Position numbers and translations under genes: made by a program. DNA of 64,000 bases, taken from Bradyrhizobium sp. SZCCT0153 (GTDB taxonomy: Bacteria; Pseudomonadota; Alphaproteobacteria; Rhizobiales; Xanthobacteraceae). Below, in pieces: positions 18,981 to 27,958 of this stretch (its first letter is position 1; each line of letters opens with the position of its first letter). The notes beneath the pieces were generated by a model. It saw nothing but the letters and a program-made list of their open reading frames with translations. It was not told the origin of the DNA and ran no database searches. Location of the stretch: assembly GCF_018129995.1 (NCBI RefSeq), contig NZ_JAFCKS010000013.1:1-64000 (forward strand), in the 5' to 3' direction.

Positions 18981-19291
18981 GGTGTGTCTCTCTTTCTTTC
19001 AAATTGGACGAGCCGGACTCGCGTCTTTTTGCGGCCGCGCACAGCGTCGGATTTTCGCGCTGTCGTCGTCCCGGTGAGTGCAGCAACATGCGTGGCCTGC
19101 GCGACAATACCGCTTGGGATTTATTGGTGAAGCCGCGCAAGCAGAGCGCGAAGCCTTTTCCGTGCGAACAGACAAAGGAAGGCGGAAAGAAGGGAGCGCG
19201 TCGCAGCCGGATGGCTGCCTGCGCACCGTCATTGCCGGAATATGTGGCGCAGCCGCGGGACTTCCAATTCACGGGGCTATGCGCGCTACGG
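18981..19291. other. 311-bp gene-free interval
   Basis: This interval lies between the GNAT gene and the alpha/beta-hydrolase gene, both on the minus strand. It should hold the hydrolase promoter. The open frames crossing it show no family similarity. I see no repeat element or clear terminator in it. Confidence 0.5.
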
Positions 19292-19807
19292 CTAGCCCCG
19301 CGCCTTGCTCCAGTCGGGACCAACCTGCCCCGACACCCCCTCGAACGCGCCGTCGACGAGTTCGAACACCAGGACGCGCGCGGCGTCGACCGGGCCCGGC
19401 ATGGTGACGCGGCCCTTTTCTACCCGCTTGAAGCCGACGCGGCTGTAATAGGGCTCGTCCCCGACCAGCAGCACGATGGCATGGCCCTTTGCCCTGGCGT
19501 CCTTCAGCGCGCGCTCCATCAACAGACGGCCGACCCCGTGCCTGCGGAACGGCGGCTCGACGGTGAGCGGTCCGAGCAGCAGCGCCGGCGTCTCACCGAT
19601 CAGGATCGGCAGCTGCCGGACCGAGCCGACCAGGAGGGTGCCGATGCGGGCGGTGAAGGACAGGTCGAGCAGATGGTCGACGTGCTCGCGAATCCGGTAG
19701 GCGCTGAGCACGAAACGGCCAGGGCCGAAGGTGCGTTCGTGCAGCCGCTCGATCGCCTGGGCGTCTCCGGCGGCTTCGGGAAGGATGGTGAGCGAGAGAT
19801 CGGTCAT
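19292..19807 (-). CDS. GNAT family N-acetyltransferase
   Basis: A 171-residue GCN5-related acetyltransferase. The acetyl-CoA-binding signature is PPFRRHGVGRLLMERAL (Q/RxxGxG/A form), followed by IVLLVGDEPYYSRVGFKRV, typical of the YhbS/predicted N-acetyltransferase subgroup. It transfers an acetyl group to an unknown amine or amino group. It stands alone, with 115 bp upstream to the glycosyltransferase gene. Confidence 0.88.
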   Translation of the reverse strand: MTDLSLTILPEAAGDAQAIERLHERTFGPGRFVLSAYRIREHVDHLLDLSFTARIGTLLVGSVRQLPILIGETPALLLGPLTVEPPFRRHGVGRLLMERALKDARAKGHAIVLLVGDEPYYSRVGFKRVEKGRVTMPGPVDAARVLVFELVDGAFEGVSGQVGPDWSKARG

Positions 19808-19922
19808 GTCAGCATAGCGTCTTCGAGCGAAGTGGATCCCGGTTCGCGTTAAGAAAACGCGTCAATGCAGGAAGCGGAGTAGCATCTGCGATTGTGGAGG
19901 TCCATGGGCGCGGTCCCCAAGT

Positions 19923-20858
19923 TCAACTCCTTTTCGGCGCGGGCTGGGACAAATAGGCCAGCATCTTCATCTCGCGCCGCCCCCGCGTCACGGTATCGAG
20001 CACGAGCCCGGACGAGACCGACAGCATGGCCATGATCATCAGGCCCATCGACAGGATGGCGGTCGGGAATCGCGGCACCAGCCCGGTCTCGACGAAGGTG
20101 ATCACGATCGGGATCGAGAGCACGATCGATATCGCGGCCAGCAGGATTCCAATGGCGCCAAAGAAGCGCAGCGGCTTCTCGGCGCGATAGAGCTTCAGCA
20201 TGGTGCCGAGGATGCGGGAGCCATCGCGCCAGGTGTTGAGTTTGGAGAACGAGCCCTCGGGCCGCGCGTAATAGGGCGTCTCGACCTCGGCGACCGGCAG
20301 CGACAATTCCAGCGCATAGACCGCGAGCTCGGTTTCGATCTCGAAGCCGTCCGACAGCACAGGGAAGGATTTGACGAAGCGGCGCGAGAACACGCGGTAG
20401 CCGGACAGGATGTCCTGGAAGTCCCGGCCAAACGTCCACGCCAGGAAGCCGGTCAGCATGCGGTTGCCGGTGCGGTGACCGAGACGATAGGCGGCCTGTG
20501 ACTGGTCGATGCGAAGCCCGACCACCATGTCCAGATGCTCGTCGAGCAGCCTGTCGATCATGCGCGGCGCGCTCGGGGCGTCGTAGGTCGCATCACCGTC
20601 GACCAGCACGTAGATATCGGCCTCGACATCGGCGAACATGCGGCGCACGACGTTGCCCTTGCCCTGCCGCCGCTCGCTGCGCACGATCGCGCCGGCCTCG
20701 CGCGCGACGGAGGCCGTGCGGTCGCGCGAATTGTTGTCGTAGACGTAAATCTCGGCCGAGGGCAGCGCCGTCCGGAAGCCGGCGACGACGCTCGCGACCG
20801 CCGCCTCCTCATTGTAGCAGGGCACCAGCACGGCGATGCGAGGTTGCGCCGGTGTCAT
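19923..20858 (-). CDS. Family 2 glycosyltransferase, DPM/GtrB type
   Basis: A 311-residue GT2 enzyme. The N terminus VLVPCYNEEAAVASVV and YVLVDGDATYDAP (DxD-like) bind the nucleotide sugar; DILSGYRVFSRRFVKSFP is a conserved acceptor loop. Two C-terminal membrane helices (IGILLAAISIVLSIPIVITF and ILSMGLMIMAMLSVSSGLVL) anchor it, as in GtrB/polyprenyl-phosphate glycosyltransferases. It probably makes a lipid-linked sugar on the inner membrane. Its ATG overlaps the stop of the upstream multi-spanning protein by 4 nt, suggesting that one acts as the donor enzyme and the other as the transferase. Confidence 0.9.
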   Translation of the reverse strand: MTPAQPRIAVLVPCYNEEAAVASVVAGFRTALPSAEIYVYDNNSRDRTASVAREAGAIVRSERRQGKGNVVRRMFADVEADIYVLVDGDATYDAPSAPRMIDRLLDEHLDMVVGLRIDQSQAAYRLGHRTGNRMLTGFLAWTFGRDFQDILSGYRVFSRRFVKSFPVLSDGFEIETELAVYALELSLPVAEVETPYYARPEGSFSKLNTWRDGSRILGTMLKLYRAEKPLRFFGAIGILLAAISIVLSIPIVITFVETGLVPRFPTAILSMGLMIMAMLSVSSGLVLDTVTRGRREMKMLAYLSQPAPKRS

Positions 20859-22006
20859 CGCGGCAGCGCTCCCAGATTGGCCGGCTCACGCCGGAAAGAC
20901 GCGGCCTCGTACGCATCCGCCGGCTGCATCAGCCAGGCAAACGACAGGCTCCACAGCGACAGCATCGCGATCGGCAGGATGTAATAGGGCGTGAAGATCG
21001 GGTGGCTCAGGAAGAAAACGAGGTTGACGAGAAGATTGCCGGCGGCAACGAGGGCGACCTGCCGCGCGCTTGCCTCGCCCGCCCGCAACAGCCACGCCGT
21101 CAAACCGATCGCCAGCGCGATCAGCACGAACTGCATGTCGCGCAGATATTGGCCGAGCACGGCCAGGTCGAGGCCCGGGGCGACCACGTCGGCGCTGCCG
21201 TAGGTGGTCGCAAGCGGACTGCCGGCGTTGACGGCCTGGGCGATCAATGTCGGCGCCATGCCGACCAGCACGCCTGCACCGAAGCCGAGGCCTTGCACGA
21301 AATTGGCCGGCGTGCGCGACCACAGAAAGCGAATCCCGAGGAAGATGAAATAGCCGGCCGCGAGCAGCGCATTCGGCACTCTGAAATTGACGGACGCGCC
21401 GAGCAGGAGGCCAACCAGGACGATCGACGGTACGCTATACCTGCTCCTGATCAGCCATAGCGCCGTCAGGAATCCCGCGATGGCGCAGATCGCCAAGGTC
21501 GGCGGAATCGAATAGCTCGCCTTCGCCGGATTGATCATGAGATACACGGCAAGGGCGCCGAACACACCCGCCCCCACGATCGAGAGCGACGTTCGCGCCA
21601 TCAAGATGCCGAGCAGCGCAAGGCCGCAGACGATCAGGCTGGCGGCAATGCAGAGCGGCACCACCTGGTGCCCTTCCGGAAACAGCGCCAGCAGCCATCC
21701 GGTGCCCGGCGGATATTGGATCACGATCTTGCCGTTCGGCATCGGATTGTGACAGGGCCAGCGGATCGGGTCGCGCCATTCGGGGAAACCGATCTCCTTC
21801 ATCTTGCCTTCGAAATAGCGATCGTCGTCCCGGGCTGCGTCCGTGTTCAGCCCGTCGGCGCCGAAGCGCTGGAACAGATGCGCCTGCCGGAGATAGCAGA
21901 TGTCGTCATAGACCCCGCGCGCCTCGCTCCAGCGTGACATCGTGACGATGTTGCTGGCGAGGATCGCGAGGCAGATCAGGCCGAAGGCGAGTTTGGCGAT
22001 CTTCAT
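20855..22006 (-). CDS. Multi-spanning membrane protein, possible GT-C glycosyltransferase
   Basis: A 383-residue protein with about ten hydrophobic segments. The large loop after the first helix (residues ~20-100) carries acidic and aromatic residues (RGVYDDICYLRQAHLF), a layout found in GT-C type transferases that use polyprenyl-phosphate sugars. No firm family assignment is possible by eye. The start MKIAKLAFG at 22006 is chosen because the upstream in-frame stretch to 22045 is Arg-rich and not signal-like. It overlaps the GT2 gene by 4 nt. Confidence 0.75.
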   Translation of the reverse strand: MKIAKLAFGLICLAILASNIVTMSRWSEARGVYDDICYLRQAHLFQRFGADGLNTDAARDDDRYFEGKMKEIGFPEWRDPIRWPCHNPMPNGKIVIQYPPGTGWLLALFPEGHQVVPLCIAASLIVCGLALLGILMARTSLSIVGAGVFGALAVYLMINPAKASYSIPPTLAICAIAGFLTALWLIRSRYSVPSIVLVGLLLGASVNFRVPNALLAAGYFIFLGIRFLWSRTPANFVQGLGFGAGVLVGMAPTLIAQAVNAGSPLATTYGSADVVAPGLDLAVLGQYLRDMQFVLIALAIGLTAWLLRAGEASARQVALVAAGNLLVNLVFFLSHPIFTPYYILPIAMLSLWSLSFAWLMQPADAYEAASFRREPANLGALPR

Positions 22007-22054
22007 CCGGTTTCCGTGGCGCGCCGTGCGGCGATTTACTAGCACAGGCCGTCC

Positions 22055-22546
22055 TCAGCGCCACGTCGCAATCAGGGGCTTTCCGTCGAGCACTTCCGCG
22101 ATCCGCAGCCGCGTGCCGGGCGTGGTCCCCTCGGGCAGCGCGGTGACCGCGAAGAATCTGCATTCGACGATCTCGTGGTTGGGCGCGGGCTTGCGATCCT
22201 GCCTGAACTGCCTGACGACGTAGACCGCGACGTGGTCGCGGCGGGAGACGTGGTTGTTGAGGAAAATGCCGTGCAGCACCGCCTCGCCGGTGAGATCGAT
22301 ATCCCCCTCCTCCTTGAGCTCGCGCCGCATCGCCTGCTCCATGGTCTCGCCGAGATCGACGCCGCCGCCGGGCAGGTACCAGCCGGGAATGTAGCTGTGC
22401 CTGACCAGGAAGACCCTGCCGTCGGCATCCAGCACCACGGCGCGGACGCCGAGCGTCATGCCGCGGACGAGCAGGAAATAGGCGTGGAAGATTCGCCGCA
22501 GCAGCGGCTCGAATGTCCGTCGGACGTGATTCAGACGTTCCCCCAT
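22055..22546 (-). CDS. Nudix hydrolase
   Basis: A 163-residue Nudix domain protein with box GGVDLGETMEQAM followed by RRELKEEGDI; the metal-binding REL.EE is intact, while the usual Gly after EE is Asp, a variation often seen in this subgroup. An N-terminal helix rich in Arg and hydrophobics (LLRRIFHAYFLLVRGMTLG) precedes the domain. It hydrolyses an unknown nucleoside diphosphate-linked substrate. The start MGERLNHV at 22546 is preferred over 22585. It lies 48 bp upstream of the membrane protein and could be in the same operon. Confidence 0.85.
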   Translation of the reverse strand: MGERLNHVRRTFEPLLRRIFHAYFLLVRGMTLGVRAVVLDADGRVFLVRHSYIPGWYLPGGGVDLGETMEQAMRRELKEEGDIDLTGEAVLHGIFLNNHVSRRDHVAVYVVRQFRQDRKPAPNHEIVECRFFAVTALPEGTTPGTRLRIAEVLDGKPLIATWR

Positions 22547-22638
22547 CAGGCTCCCAAGAGGCCCCCGCCCGGGCCCCGCTTGCACGGAGCCTGCGACCTT
22601 GCCATTACAGCGGTCGAATAGCGAGGCAATCGCGCGCC

Positions 22639-23520
22639 ATGGCCCCCTTCACGCTCGCCCATCTGTCCGACCCGCATCTGCCGCCGCTGCCGCAGCCGCG
22701 GCTGATCGAGCTCGCGGGCAAGCGCGTGCTCGGCTATGTCAACTGGACGCGCAACCGCCACAAGTACCAGCGCCGCGAGGTGCTCGATGCCCTCGTCGCC
22801 GACATGCAGGCACAGGCGCCCGACCACATCGCGGTCACGGGCGATCTCGTCAACCTGGCGCTGGAGGCGGAGTTCGCGCCGGCGCGCGCCTGGCTCGACG
22901 GCGTCGGCCCGCCCGACCGCGTCACCACGATTCCCGGCAATCACGATGCCTATGTCCGCACTACCTTTCACCGCTTCGGCGAGACCTTTGCGCCCTATCT
23001 TGCGGGCGACGACGGCCGCATCGGCTTCCCCAGCCTGCGCCGGCGCGGACCGCTCGCGCTGATCAGCCTGTCCACGGCAGTGCCGACATTGCCATTGATG
23101 GCGACGGGCACACTCGGGCGCGATCAGCTCGCGTCCCTCGAAGAGATGCTCGAACGGCTCGCGGCCGAGGACGTCTTCCGCGTGCTGCTGGTGCATCATC
23201 CGCTCAAGTCCGGCGCGCGCCACAAACGGATGACCGATGCTGCCGCATTGCTGGCGCTGATCAGGCGCCACGGCGTCGAGTTGATCCTGCACGGTCACGA
23301 CCACATTCATTCGACGATGTGGTTCGAAGGTCCCAACGGCAACATTCCGGCGCTCGGCGTGCCGTCGGCCTCCGCGCTCGCGCACGGGCACTACCCGGCG
23401 GCGGCCTACAATCTGTTCACGATCGAGAAGGACAATGCCGGCTGGCGCTGCGAGCAGACGGTGCGGGGCCTGGGGGCCGGATTTCAGATCGGGCAGATCA
23501 AGCATGCGCGGTTGATCTAG
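22639..23520 (+). CDS. Metallophosphoesterase
   Basis: A 293-residue calcineurin-like phosphoesterase with its metal motifs in order: LAHLSDPHLP (DxH), AVTGDLVNLA (GDxx), IPGNHDAY (GNHD), VLLVHHPL and LILHGHDHIHS (GHxH). These ligate the dinuclear metal centre used to hydrolyse phosphoesters. The frame is open further upstream to 22513 but that overlaps the divergent Nudix gene; the ATG at 22639 (MAPFTLAHLSD) fits the family. Substrate unknown; similar proteins include cyclic nucleotide phosphodiesterase-like enzymes. Confidence 0.9.
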   Translation: MAPFTLAHLSDPHLPPLPQPRLIELAGKRVLGYVNWTRNRHKYQRREVLDALVADMQAQAPDHIAVTGDLVNLALEAEFAPARAWLDGVGPPDRVTTIPGNHDAYVRTTFHRFGETFAPYLAGDDGRIGFPSLRRRGPLALISLSTAVPTLPLMATGTLGRDQLASLEEMLERLAAEDVFRVLLVHHPLKSGARHKRMTDAAALLALIRRHGVELILHGHDHIHSTMWFEGPNGNIPALGVPSASALAHGHYPAAAYNLFTIEKDNAGWRCEQTVRGLGAGFQIGQIKHARLI

Positions 23521-23545
23521 TTCGCCGTCATTGCGAGCGCAAAAT

Positions 23546-24100
23546 TCACCAGCTTCGCAGCGCCGCCATTACGGCAACTCCGAACAGCGCGGCGGCACCG
23601 AGCACGAACCCCAGCACGAACGGCCAGACGCGCGAGCGGCGCGGCGGCTCGACGGCCGCGGGCTTCGGCTCGGGCGGGACCACCATCGCATGCTCGCGCT
23701 CGATCATGCGGCGCGCGACATAATCGGTCACGGCCTCGACGATGACGGAAGTGTCGTGGGATTCGGCGAGCACGATGCGGCCGAAGCGGGTATCCTGGAC
23801 GAAGCGGTACATCCGCTTGTCGCGCCCCATCACGATGTGGGCGACGACGTCGATCCAGAGCCTGGGTGTGTCGCCCTGGCTGACGCCGCGGTCGAACAGG
23901 TCGATCTTATCCGGCACCTGGGCGAACAGCGGATCGAGCGCGTCGTTGAGGATCTCGAGCCGCGCCACCTCGGCATCGCGCAAATCGACGACCACGCCGG
24001 TCCGGTCCGCGGCCTCGATCCGCGCCCGCAACAGCGCATCGCGCAGCCGCACCGGGCGCGGCTGGCCGGGATGGGTCCCGCTGGTCTCGGGCTCTGACAT
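23546..24100 (-). CDS. Conserved hypothetical protein with C-terminal membrane anchor
   Basis: A 184-residue protein with an acidic/polar cytoplasmic body (VVVDLRDAEVARLEILNDAL, RLWIDVVAHIVMGRDKRMYR), a proline-rich linker (PPEPKPAAVEPPRR) and one C-terminal helix (PFVLGFVLGAAALFGVAVMA). The topology is that of a tail-anchored protein. I do not recognise the family. The start MSEPETSG at 24100 is preferred over 24118. It stands alone between the metallophosphoesterase (convergent) and DUF4170. Confidence 0.7.
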   Translation of the reverse strand: MSEPETSGTHPGQPRPVRLRDALLRARIEAADRTGVVVDLRDAEVARLEILNDALDPLFAQVPDKIDLFDRGVSQGDTPRLWIDVVAHIVMGRDKRMYRFVQDTRFGRIVLAESHDTSVIVEAVTDYVARRMIEREHAMVVPPEPKPAAVEPPRRSRVWPFVLGFVLGAAALFGVAVMAALRSW

Positions 24101-24207
24101 GGTCGGCCTCGTCCTCACTTACCTCCATTAACCTATCAGCAACCAATCCCTCCGCAAAGGGTCCACAATTCCAGTCACTTACGGCGCCCACAGCTCCCTT
24201 CACCTGT

Positions 24208-24248
24208 GCCAAAAACAGACGATCCCACCCGGCTTGCGCCGGATGGGA
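24208..24248 (-). terminator. Possible terminator after DUF4170
   Basis: On the minus strand TCCCATCCGGC-GCAA-GCCGGGTGGGA forms an 11-bp stem with one G-T wobble (24223-24248), followed after about seven bases by TTTTT. It lies 47 bp downstream of the DUF4170 stop and could end the aceA-DUF4170 transcript. Confidence 0.45.
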
Positions 24249-24295
24249 CCATCCGTCCTTGGACGTCTTCTTAATTCAGGCCCGCGGCAACGCCG

Positions 24296-24505
24296 TCAGG
24301 CCGAGACCCGCGACGGCTCTTCCACGATCGAGAAGCGGACGCCGGCCTTGTGGCGGTTCTCTTCCGAGACCGAGCGCCAAGCGTCCTCGGCCTCCTTGCG
24401 GGTCTTGAACGGACCCTGCACCTGGGCCGAGCCTTCGACGAGCTTGTGGAAGTTCATCGAGCCGAACTCGCCGCCGATCACCCAGAAATTGCTGCCTTTG
24501 GTCAT
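24296..24505 (-). CDS. DUF4170 family protein
   Basis: A 69-residue protein with the DUF4170 layout: FWVIGGEFGSMNFHKLVEG, then GPFKTRKEAEDAWRSVSEEN and a short RFSIVEEP strand. Function is unknown. It begins 31 bp after the aceA stop on the same strand with AGGAGAG upstream of the ATG, so it is probably co-transcribed with isocitrate lyase. Confidence 0.85.
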   Translation of the reverse strand: MTKGSNFWVIGGEFGSMNFHKLVEGSAQVQGPFKTRKEAEDAWRSVSEENRHKAGVRFSIVEEPSRVSA

Positions 24506-24536
24506 TGTCGCTCTCCTCTCAAGAAGCCGTTCTGTA

Positions 24537-26171
24537 TTAGCCGAACTGGTTCATCGTGTTGTGGGCGCCGCCCGCCTTCAGGGCAGCCTCGCCGGCGAAG
24601 TATTCCTTGTGGTCGTCGCCGATGTCGGAGCCGGCCATGTTCTGGTGCTTGGCGCAGGCGATGCCCTGACGGATTTCCGCGCGCTGGACGTTCTTGACGT
24701 AGCCCAGCATGCCCTGCTCGCCGAAATATTCGCGGGCCAGATTGTCGGTTGACAGCGCCGCCGTGTGATAGGTCGGCAACGTGATGAGATGGTGGAAGAT
24801 GCCGGCACGCTTCGCCGAGTCGGCCTGGAAGGTGCGGATGCGCTCGTCGGCTTCGATGGCCAGGGGCGTATCGTCGTATTCCGGCTTCATCAGCTCGGCG
24901 CGGTTATACTTGCTGACGTCCTTGCCCGCTTCCTTCATCGCGTCGTAGACCTGCCAACGGAAGTTGAGCGTCCAGTTGAACGACGGCGAGTTGTTGTAGG
25001 CCAGCTTCGCGTTCGGAACCACCTTGCGGATCCGATCGACCATCTTGGCGATCTGCTCGATATGCGGCTTCTCGGTCTCGATCCAGAGCAGGTCGGCACC
25101 GTTCTGCAGCGAGGTGATGCTGTCGAGCACGCAGCGATCTTCGCCCGTTCCGGCGCGGAACTGGTAGAGATTGCTGGGCAGGCGCTTCGGACGCAGCATC
25201 TTGCCGTTGCGGTTGATGATGACGTCGCCGTTGCGGGCATTCTCCGGCGTCACTTCCTCGCAATCTAGGAAGCTGTTGTACTGATCGCCGATATCGCCCG
25301 GCTTGTGGCTGACGGCGATCTGCTGCGTGAGGCCGGCGCCGAGCGAGTCGGTGCGGGTCACGACGACGCCGTCTTCGATGCCCAGTTCAAGGAACGCATG
25401 GCGGCAGGCCCGGATCTTCGCCAGGAACACCTCGTGCGGCACGGTGACCTTGCCGTCCTGATGGCCGCACTGCTTCTCGTCCGAGACCTGATTCTCGATC
25501 TGCAGCGCGCAGGCGCCCGCCTCGATCATCTTCTTGGCGAGCAGATAGGTCGCCTCGGCGTTGCCGAAGCCCGCGTCGATGTCGGCGATGACGGGCACGA
25601 CATGGGTCTGGAAGTTGTCGATCTTCTCGATCAACTCCTTCTCGCGGGTCTTGTCGCCTTCCTTGCGCGCCTTGTCGAGGTTGCGGAAGATGTCGTTGAG
25701 CTCGCGCGAGTCGGCCTGACGCAGGAAGGTGTAGAGCTCCTCGATCAGGGCCGGCACCGAGGTCTTCTCGTGCATCGACTGGTCGGGCAGCGGTCCGAAC
25801 TCGGAGCGCAGCGCGGCGATCATCCAGCCGGAGAGATAGAGGTAACGGCGATCGGTCTTGCCGCCGAAGTGCTTCTTGATCGAGATCAGCTTCTGCTGCG
25901 CGATGAAGCCGTGCCAGCAGCCCAGCGACTGGGTGTACTTGGTGGGATCGGCGTCATAGGCCGCCATGTCGCTGCGCATCAGCGCCGCGGTGTAGCGGGC
26001 GATGTCGAGGCCGGTCTTGAAGCGGTTCTGCAGGCGCATGCGCGCGACAGCCTCGGCCGTCACCCCGTTCCAGGTCGGCTTGGTTTCAAGGAGCGCCTGA
26101 GCCGCCTCGATCTCGCTCTGATACGAGGCCGGGCGCTGGAGGGCGTTGATGCCACGGGGCTGGTAGTTCAT
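24537..26171 (-). CDS. aceA: Isocitrate lyase
   Basis: A 544-residue isocitrate lyase, the first enzyme of the glyoxylate bypass, splitting isocitrate into glyoxylate and succinate. The active-site motif is KQCGH (residues 233-237, Cys235 catalytic), preceded by VIADIDAGFGNAEATYLLAK with the Mg-binding Asp residues. The sequence TRTDSLGA and YNNSPSFNWT are also conserved. At 544 residues it belongs to the longer isocitrate lyase group (E. coli AceA is about 430). The regulator on the other side of the divergent promoter is of the ScfR/RamB type, which in other bacteria controls acetate and glyoxylate metabolism. Confidence 0.97.
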   Translation of the reverse strand: MNYQPRGINALQRPASYQSEIEAAQALLETKPTWNGVTAEAVARMRLQNRFKTGLDIARYTAALMRSDMAAYDADPTKYTQSLGCWHGFIAQQKLISIKKHFGGKTDRRYLYLSGWMIAALRSEFGPLPDQSMHEKTSVPALIEELYTFLRQADSRELNDIFRNLDKARKEGDKTREKELIEKIDNFQTHVVPVIADIDAGFGNAEATYLLAKKMIEAGACALQIENQVSDEKQCGHQDGKVTVPHEVFLAKIRACRHAFLELGIEDGVVVTRTDSLGAGLTQQIAVSHKPGDIGDQYNSFLDCEEVTPENARNGDVIINRNGKMLRPKRLPSNLYQFRAGTGEDRCVLDSITSLQNGADLLWIETEKPHIEQIAKMVDRIRKVVPNAKLAYNNSPSFNWTLNFRWQVYDAMKEAGKDVSKYNRAELMKPEYDDTPLAIEADERIRTFQADSAKRAGIFHHLITLPTYHTAALSTDNLAREYFGEQGMLGYVKNVQRAEIRQGIACAKHQNMAGSDIGDDHKEYFAGEAALKAGGAHNTMNQFG

Positions 26172-26304
26172 CTGCTCGATCCTTTCGCTGATGACAAAGT
26201 TCTTGGCGTTGTCATCGACATTTTTGACAGTGCATTGCGAAATGCGTGTCTTGAGCTAAACGCGAGAAAGGGAAGTTCGTATAGAGGGCTTGTATTTGAA
26301 TGGT

Positions 26305-26339
26305 GATGTCATGTAACATCAGAACATGTAATAGATGTT
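26305..26339. promoter_or_regulatory. Candidate operator in the aceA / ScfR-like divergent promoter
   Basis: The intergenic region is AT-rich and contains GATGT-CATGTA-ACATC (26305-26320) followed by AACAT-GTAATAG-ATGTT (26323-26339), two adjacent inverted repeats sharing the ACAT/ATGT element. They lie between the divergent starts, 67-100 bp upstream of the regulator start. This is a plausible binding site for the XRE-type regulator, inferred from position and symmetry only. Confidence 0.4.
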
Positions 26340-26405
26340 AATTTGTAATTATTGTCATAATACAGGACAGCAAGACTGCCCTATATGCCGCTGGGAGACC
26401 CGAGA

Positions 26406-27851
26406 ATGCCCGCCGAGTCCGGGAAGAAGCTGTTCGTCGGCCCGCGCTTCCGGAGGATCCGGCAGCAATTGGGGCTGTCGCAGACCCAGATGGCCGAGGG
26501 GCTCGGGATCTCGCCGAGCTACGTCAACCTGATCGAGCGCAACCAGCGTCCGGTGACTGCGCAGATCTTGCTGCGGCTGGCCGAGACCTACGACCTCGAC
26601 CTACGCGACCTCGCCACCGCCGACGAGGACCGTTTCTTCGCGGAGCTGAACGAGATCTTCTCCGATCCGCTGTTCCGCCAGATCGACGTCCCCAAGCAGG
26701 AACTGCGCGACCTCGCCGAGCTCTGCCCGGGCGTGACCCACGCACTGCAACGGCTCTACGCGGCCTATACCGAGGCCCGCCAGGGCGAGACGCTGGCCGC
26801 AGCGCAGATGGCCGACCGCGACGTCGGCACGCGCTATGAGGCCAATCCGGTCGAGCGCGTGCGCGAATTGATCGAGGCCAACCGCAACTATTTTCCGGAG
26901 CTCGAACAGGCCGCCGAAACCTTGCGCGACGAGCTGAACGTGCCGGCCGAGGGGCTCTATGCCGCGCTCGCCGCGCGGCTGCGCGAAAAGCATTCGATCC
27001 AGACCCGGATCATGCCAGTCGACGTGATGCGCGAAACGCTGCGGCGTTTCGACCGTCACCGCCGCCAGCTGCTGATCTCGGAACTGGTCGATCCGCCCGG
27101 CCGCGCCTTCCAGCTGGCCTTCCAGCTGGGACTCGGTGAATGCGCGCAGCATCTGGAGACCATCATCGGCCGCGCTGGCCCGCTCGACGACGCGCCGCGG
27201 CGGCTGTTCCGCATCACGCTCGCCAACTATTTTGCGGCGGCCGTGATGATGCCCTATCCGACCTTCCTGGCCGCGGCCGAGGCCTTGAGCTACGACATCC
27301 ATTTGCTGGCGCAACGCTTCAATTCCGGTTTCGAGCAGGTCTGCCATCGCCTCACCACGCTGCAGCGGCCGAACGCGCGCGGCATTCCGTTCTTCCTCCT
27401 GCGCGTCGACAATGCCGGCAACGTCTCGAAGCGGTTCTCCTCCGGCACGTTCCCGTTCTCGAAATTCGGCGGCACGTGCCCGTTGTGGAACGTGCACTCG
27501 ACCTTCGACACGCCGGATCGCTTGCTCAAGCAGGTGATCGAGCTCTCCGACGGCACGCGCTATTTCTCGATCGCGCAGATGGTGCGCCGTCCCGTGGCGC
27601 CGCACCCGCTGCCGCAGCCGCGCTTCGCCATCGGCCTCGGCTGCGAGATCCGTCACGCCTCACGCCTCGTTTATGCGTCCGGCATGGACCTCGAGAAGAC
27701 CGAAGGCACGCCGATCGGCGTCAACTGCCGCCTGTGCGAGCGCGAAAACTGCGCCCAGCGCGCCGAGCCGCCGATCACGCGCACGCTGATCCTGGACGAG
27801 ACGACGCGGCGCGTGAGCTCGTTCGCGTTCTCGAATGCAAGGGAGCTGTGA
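26406..27851 (+). CDS. ScfR/RamB-type short-chain fatty-acyl regulator (XRE family)
   Basis: A 481-residue regulator. Residues ~12-66 form an XRE helix-turn-helix (RIRQQLGLSQTQMAEGLGIS, SYVNLIERNQRPVT). A central ImmA/IrrE-like peptidase-fold domain follows, and the C terminus is the DUF2083 domain with conserved Cys (GVNCRLCERENCAQR) and FSKFGGTCPLWNVH. Proteins of this type (ScfR, RamB, PrpC regulators) sense acyl-CoA status and control glyoxylate or methylcitrate genes. The ATG at 26406 has GGGAG in front; an in-frame ATG at 26385 lacks a ribosome-binding site. It is divergent from aceA, its likely target. Confidence 0.9.
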   Translation: MPAESGKKLFVGPRFRRIRQQLGLSQTQMAEGLGISPSYVNLIERNQRPVTAQILLRLAETYDLDLRDLATADEDRFFAELNEIFSDPLFRQIDVPKQELRDLAELCPGVTHALQRLYAAYTEARQGETLAAAQMADRDVGTRYEANPVERVRELIEANRNYFPELEQAAETLRDELNVPAEGLYAALAARLREKHSIQTRIMPVDVMRETLRRFDRHRRQLLISELVDPPGRAFQLAFQLGLGECAQHLETIIGRAGPLDDAPRRLFRITLANYFAAAVMMPYPTFLAAAEALSYDIHLLAQRFNSGFEQVCHRLTTLQRPNARGIPFFLLRVDNAGNVSKRFSSGTFPFSKFGGTCPLWNVHSTFDTPDRLLKQVIELSDGTRYFSIAQMVRRPVAPHPLPQPRFAIGLGCEIRHASRLVYASGMDLEKTEGTPIGVNCRLCERENCAQRAEPPITRTLILDETTRRVSSFAFSNAREL

Positions 27852-27871
27852 GGGGCGCGCATCCGCCTCCA

Positions 27872-27955
27872 CGTCATTGCGACGCGCAGCAATCCAGACT
27901 GTCCCGGCAGTGACAGCCGGGATTGCTTCGTCGCTTCGCTCCTCGCAACGGCGAG
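27872..27955. repeat. Dispersed palindromic repeat, CGTCATTGCGA family
   Basis: CGTCATTGCGACGCGCAGCA, AATCCAGA and then a mirrored GGATTGCTTCGTCGCTTCGC segment form an imperfect inverted repeat between the ScfR-like gene and the convergent ABM-domain gene. The same element is at 38526-38611, a decayed version at 60917-60980, and short fragments at 23524 and 56976-57006. Confidence 0.85.
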
Positions 27956-27958
27956 AAC

